A DNA stretch of 64,000 bases from Sphingomonas sp. TDK1 (lineage in GTDB: Bacteria; Pseudomonadota; Alphaproteobacteria; Sphingomonadales; Sphingomonadaceae): positions 1-64,000 of the forward strand of contig NZ_LXVY01000023.1 in assembly GCF_001650735.1 (NCBI RefSeq), written 5' to 3'. Under the pieces are notes generated by a model, which worked only from the letters and a program-made list of their open reading frames with translations, was not told the origin of the DNA and did not search any database. Shown piece by piece: positions 62,271 through 64,000 of the stretch. The position numbers and the translations under genes were made by a program. Position 1 is the first letter of the stretch. Each line of letters begins with the position of its first letter.

Positions 62271-64000
62271 GCCGCCTGCACTCCGAAATCGGCATCGCCG
62301 GTGTCCGGGCCGCCGCTGGTGAGATCGAGCGCGAAACCGTGTACGCGCGCCTGCTGCTCGGCAACCGTCGCGGGGCGGCGCAGCGACTTCTGTGCCTTCT
62401 GTGGCTTCGGGGCAGACCGGCCGCGTGCTGCCCTGGGAGCCTCGCGCAGGCTGTCCTGCATCTGAAAATAGGCGATGCTGGCCTGGAGTTCTTCCGCCTG
62501 GGCGGCAAGCTCCTCCGAGGTGGTCGAAATCTCTTCCGATGCACCCGCATTCTGCTGGGTTACCTGGTCCAGCTGCTGGATTGCCTTGTTGATCTGGACT
62601 GCGCCGATATCCTGCTCTCGGCACGCGGCGCTGATTTCGGCAACCAGTTCCGCGGTGCGGCGGATATCGGGTACCAGCTTGCGCAGCATCTCCCCGGCCT
62701 CCACCGCGGACTTGACGGTTTCCGAGGATACGGAACTGATTTCGGCGGCGGCACCCTGGCTGCGTTCGGCAAGCTTGCGTACTTCGGAGGCGACCACCGC
62801 AAAGCCACGGCCGTGCTCGCCAGCGCGTGCGGCTTCCACGGCTGCGTTGAGGGCAAGCAGGTCGGTCTGACGGGCTATCTCCTGAACGATACCGATTTTC
62901 TCGGCAATCGTCCGCATCGCGCCCACGGCGCGTTCCACCGCTTCTCCGCTGGTCTCCGCCGCCTGCGCCGACTGACGCGCCATCTTCTCGGTCTGCACGG
63001 CGTTCTCGGTATTCTGGCGGATGTTCGCGGCCATCTGCTCCATCGAGGCCGAGACTTCTTCCGTGGCCGCGGCCTGTTCGGTCGCCCCCTGGGACAACTG
63101 TTCGGAACTGGCTGAAAGCTCCTGGCTGCCGGAGGCAACCTGCTCGGCGGAGGTTCGGGTATCGGCGATCACCGCGCGCAGGCGGTCCACCATACGGACC
63201 AATGCCATGCCGAGGGTGTCGCGATCCGAAAGTGGCTTGTGTTCGACGGTAAGGTCGCCATCGGCGATCCGGTTCGCCAGATCGGCGCTCAACCGCAGAT
63301 TGTCGACCAGCAGGTTGACCGCATCCTTCATGCGGCGATGGTCCCCCTCGCATGCCAGCTCTACCCGCTCCCTCAGATCGCCGGCGCTGACCAGGGACAG
63401 GACGCGATTGCCTTCCGCGATCGGCAGCAGGATTGCGTCCAGCATGCCGTTGATGCCGGTGATCAGGGCTGCGAAATCGCCGACGAAGCGCTTGTGGTTT
63501 CCGCGTTCGCCGAGCTGGCCGGAGGTCGAGGCGGCGATGAGCTGCTGGATTTCCTCGGTGATCTCCCGAAGATTCAGGCGCAGCGTCTCGACAGTGTCAT
63601 TGATGAAGGCTTTTTTGCCGGGGAATTGTTCGAGCGGTGCGTCGAAGTTGCCCAGGCCAAATTCCTTGATGCACGCCATTGCCTTTTTCTTCACGGCAAT
63701 GTGACTTGCTACCATGTCATTGACGCCCTGCGCCATGATTGCGAAATCGCCGCGGAACTTGTTGGCGGGAACGAAGACGTCGATGTCGCCCTTGTCGTGT
63801 TCGGCGGACATGTGCTTCATTTCGGAAATGAGGCCCTTGAGGTTGCTCCGAAGCGTCTCGACCGTATCGTTGATGAACGCCTTCTTGCCGGGAAGTTGCT
63901 CCATCGGAGCGTCGAAATTGCCTTCTCCGAATTCCTTGATGCATGCCATCGCCTTTTTCTTCACGGCGATGTGGCTCGCGACCATGGCATTGACCCCCCG
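62267..64000 (-). CDS. methyl-accepting chemotaxis protein, partial (5' end outside the window)
   Basis: At least 577 residues of a chemoreceptor; the frame is still open at base 64000, so the N-terminus with any sensor or membrane segment is missing. The visible part begins with tandem HAMP-like modules of 90 residues, each starting [20 protein letters not shown] further HAMP pair follows ([40 protein letters not shown]) and then the signalling domain, with the MCP hairpin tip [40 protein letters not shown]. The C-terminal tail is basic and Pro-rich, with no CheR-binding pentapeptide seen. Confidence 0.92.
   Translation of the reverse strand, partial: RGVNAMVASHIAVKKKAMACIKEFGEGNFDAPMEQLPGKKAFINDTVETLRSNLKGLISEMKHMSAEHDKGDIDVFVPANKFRGDFAIMAQGVNDMVASHIAVKKKAMACIKEFGLGNFDAPLEQFPGKKAFINDTVETLRLNLREITEEIQQLIAASTSGQLGERGNHKRFVGDFAALITGINGMLDAILLPIAEGNRVLSLVSAGDLRERVELACEGDHRRMKDAVNLLVDNLRLSADLANRIADGDLTVEHKPLSDRDTLGMALVRMVDRLRAVIADTRTSAEQVASGSQELSASSEQLSQGATEQAAATEEVSASMEQMAANIRQNTENAVQTEKMARQSAQAAETSGEAVERAVGAMRTIAEKIGIVQEIARQTDLLALNAAVEAARAGEHGRGFAVVASEVRKLAERSQGAAAEISSVSSETVKSAVEAGEMLRKLVPDIRRTAELVAEISAACREQDIGAVQINKAIQQLDQVTQQNAGASEEISTTSEELAAQAEELQASIAYFQMQDSLREAPRAARGRSAPKPQKAQKSLRRPATVAEQQARVHGFALDLTSGGPDTGDADFGVQAA
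63566..63985 (-). repeat. tandem 270-bp repeat inside the chemoreceptor gene
   Basis: The 150 bases at 63566-63715 and at 63836-63985 encode nearly the same 50 residues ([20 protein letters not shown] onward to the TVETLR helix), exactly 270 bases apart. The other part of each 90-residue module has diverged. The repeat continues to the window edge, so further copies may lie beyond. Confidence 0.75.

Overview
The window is GC-rich (about two thirds G+C) alphaproteobacterial chromosome, most likely Sphingomonas or a close sphingomonad. The signs are many TonB-dependent receptors (five full genes plus one apparent remnant), a FecI/FecR/receptor unit next to a tryptophan-halogenase-like gene, kduI/kduD, purple-sphingomonad-style short 5' leaders with GGAG/GAGG ribosome sites, and tightly overlapped genes (ATGA, GTGA and TGATG junctions). 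No rRNA, tRNA or CRISPR array was seen.

Layout. 1-0.5 kb: an IS3-type transposase scrap. 0.5-7.5 kb (minus strand): metY, then a copper-associated run (DUF2946-like protein, small membrane protein, DUF2244 protein, PCuAC copper chaperone, SCO protein, TonB receptor, PepSY membrane protein). 8.3-16.3 kb (plus): ECF sigma factor, FecR, STN-domain TonB receptor, an exported glycogen-debranching-like (alpha/alpha)6 enzyme and a flavin-dependent halogenase-like protein. 16.3-19.3 kb: a decayed patch with a serine-recombinase scrap and a receptor C-terminus, enclosing a glutamine-amidotransferase-like hydrolase and a 1-Cys peroxiredoxin.

19.3-37.2 kb is the most interesting part. A TetR regulator and five transcription units encode an apparent C-/O-glycoside catabolic island: LLM flavin monooxygenase + FMN reductase + GH3 beta-glucosidase; an MFS carrier; a TIM-barrel/DUF6379 pair resembling the two subunits of C-glycoside deglycosidase; a GPH-type sugar symporter + hydroxypyruvate-isomerase-like TIM barrel; and a TonB receptor + Tat-exported subunit + GMC oxidoreductase + DHA2 exporter. 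Each of the five promoters carries a related palindrome, TAGAA-N6-TTCTA, overlapping or next to its core promoter. The working model is outer-membrane uptake, periplasmic C3 oxidation of the sugar, import, cytoplasmic C-C (or C-O) bond cleavage, recovery of the keto-sugar, and oxidation or export of the aglycone.

37.2-39.1 kb: a VOC protein, a secreted 5-hydroxyisourate hydrolase and a divergent LysR regulator. 39.5-43.6 kb: poxB-cydA-cydB, a compact pyruvate-to-quinone-to-oxygen chain. 43.7-59.7 kb: a uronate/pectin-type locus with LacI regulator, kduI, kduD, ExuT-like carrier, FAH-family protein, carboxylesterase, acetylesterase-like hydrolase, a large TonB receptor, a DUF885 peptidase-like protein and a 1264-residue LamG-bearing exported protein of unknown activity. 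An identical 14-bp LacI-type operator precedes kduI and the receptor. 60-64 kb: a heme-binding beta-barrel protein and the end of a chemotaxis operon (cheR, cheW, and an MCP cut by the window edge).

All functions are inferred from motifs and context by reading; no database search was possible.
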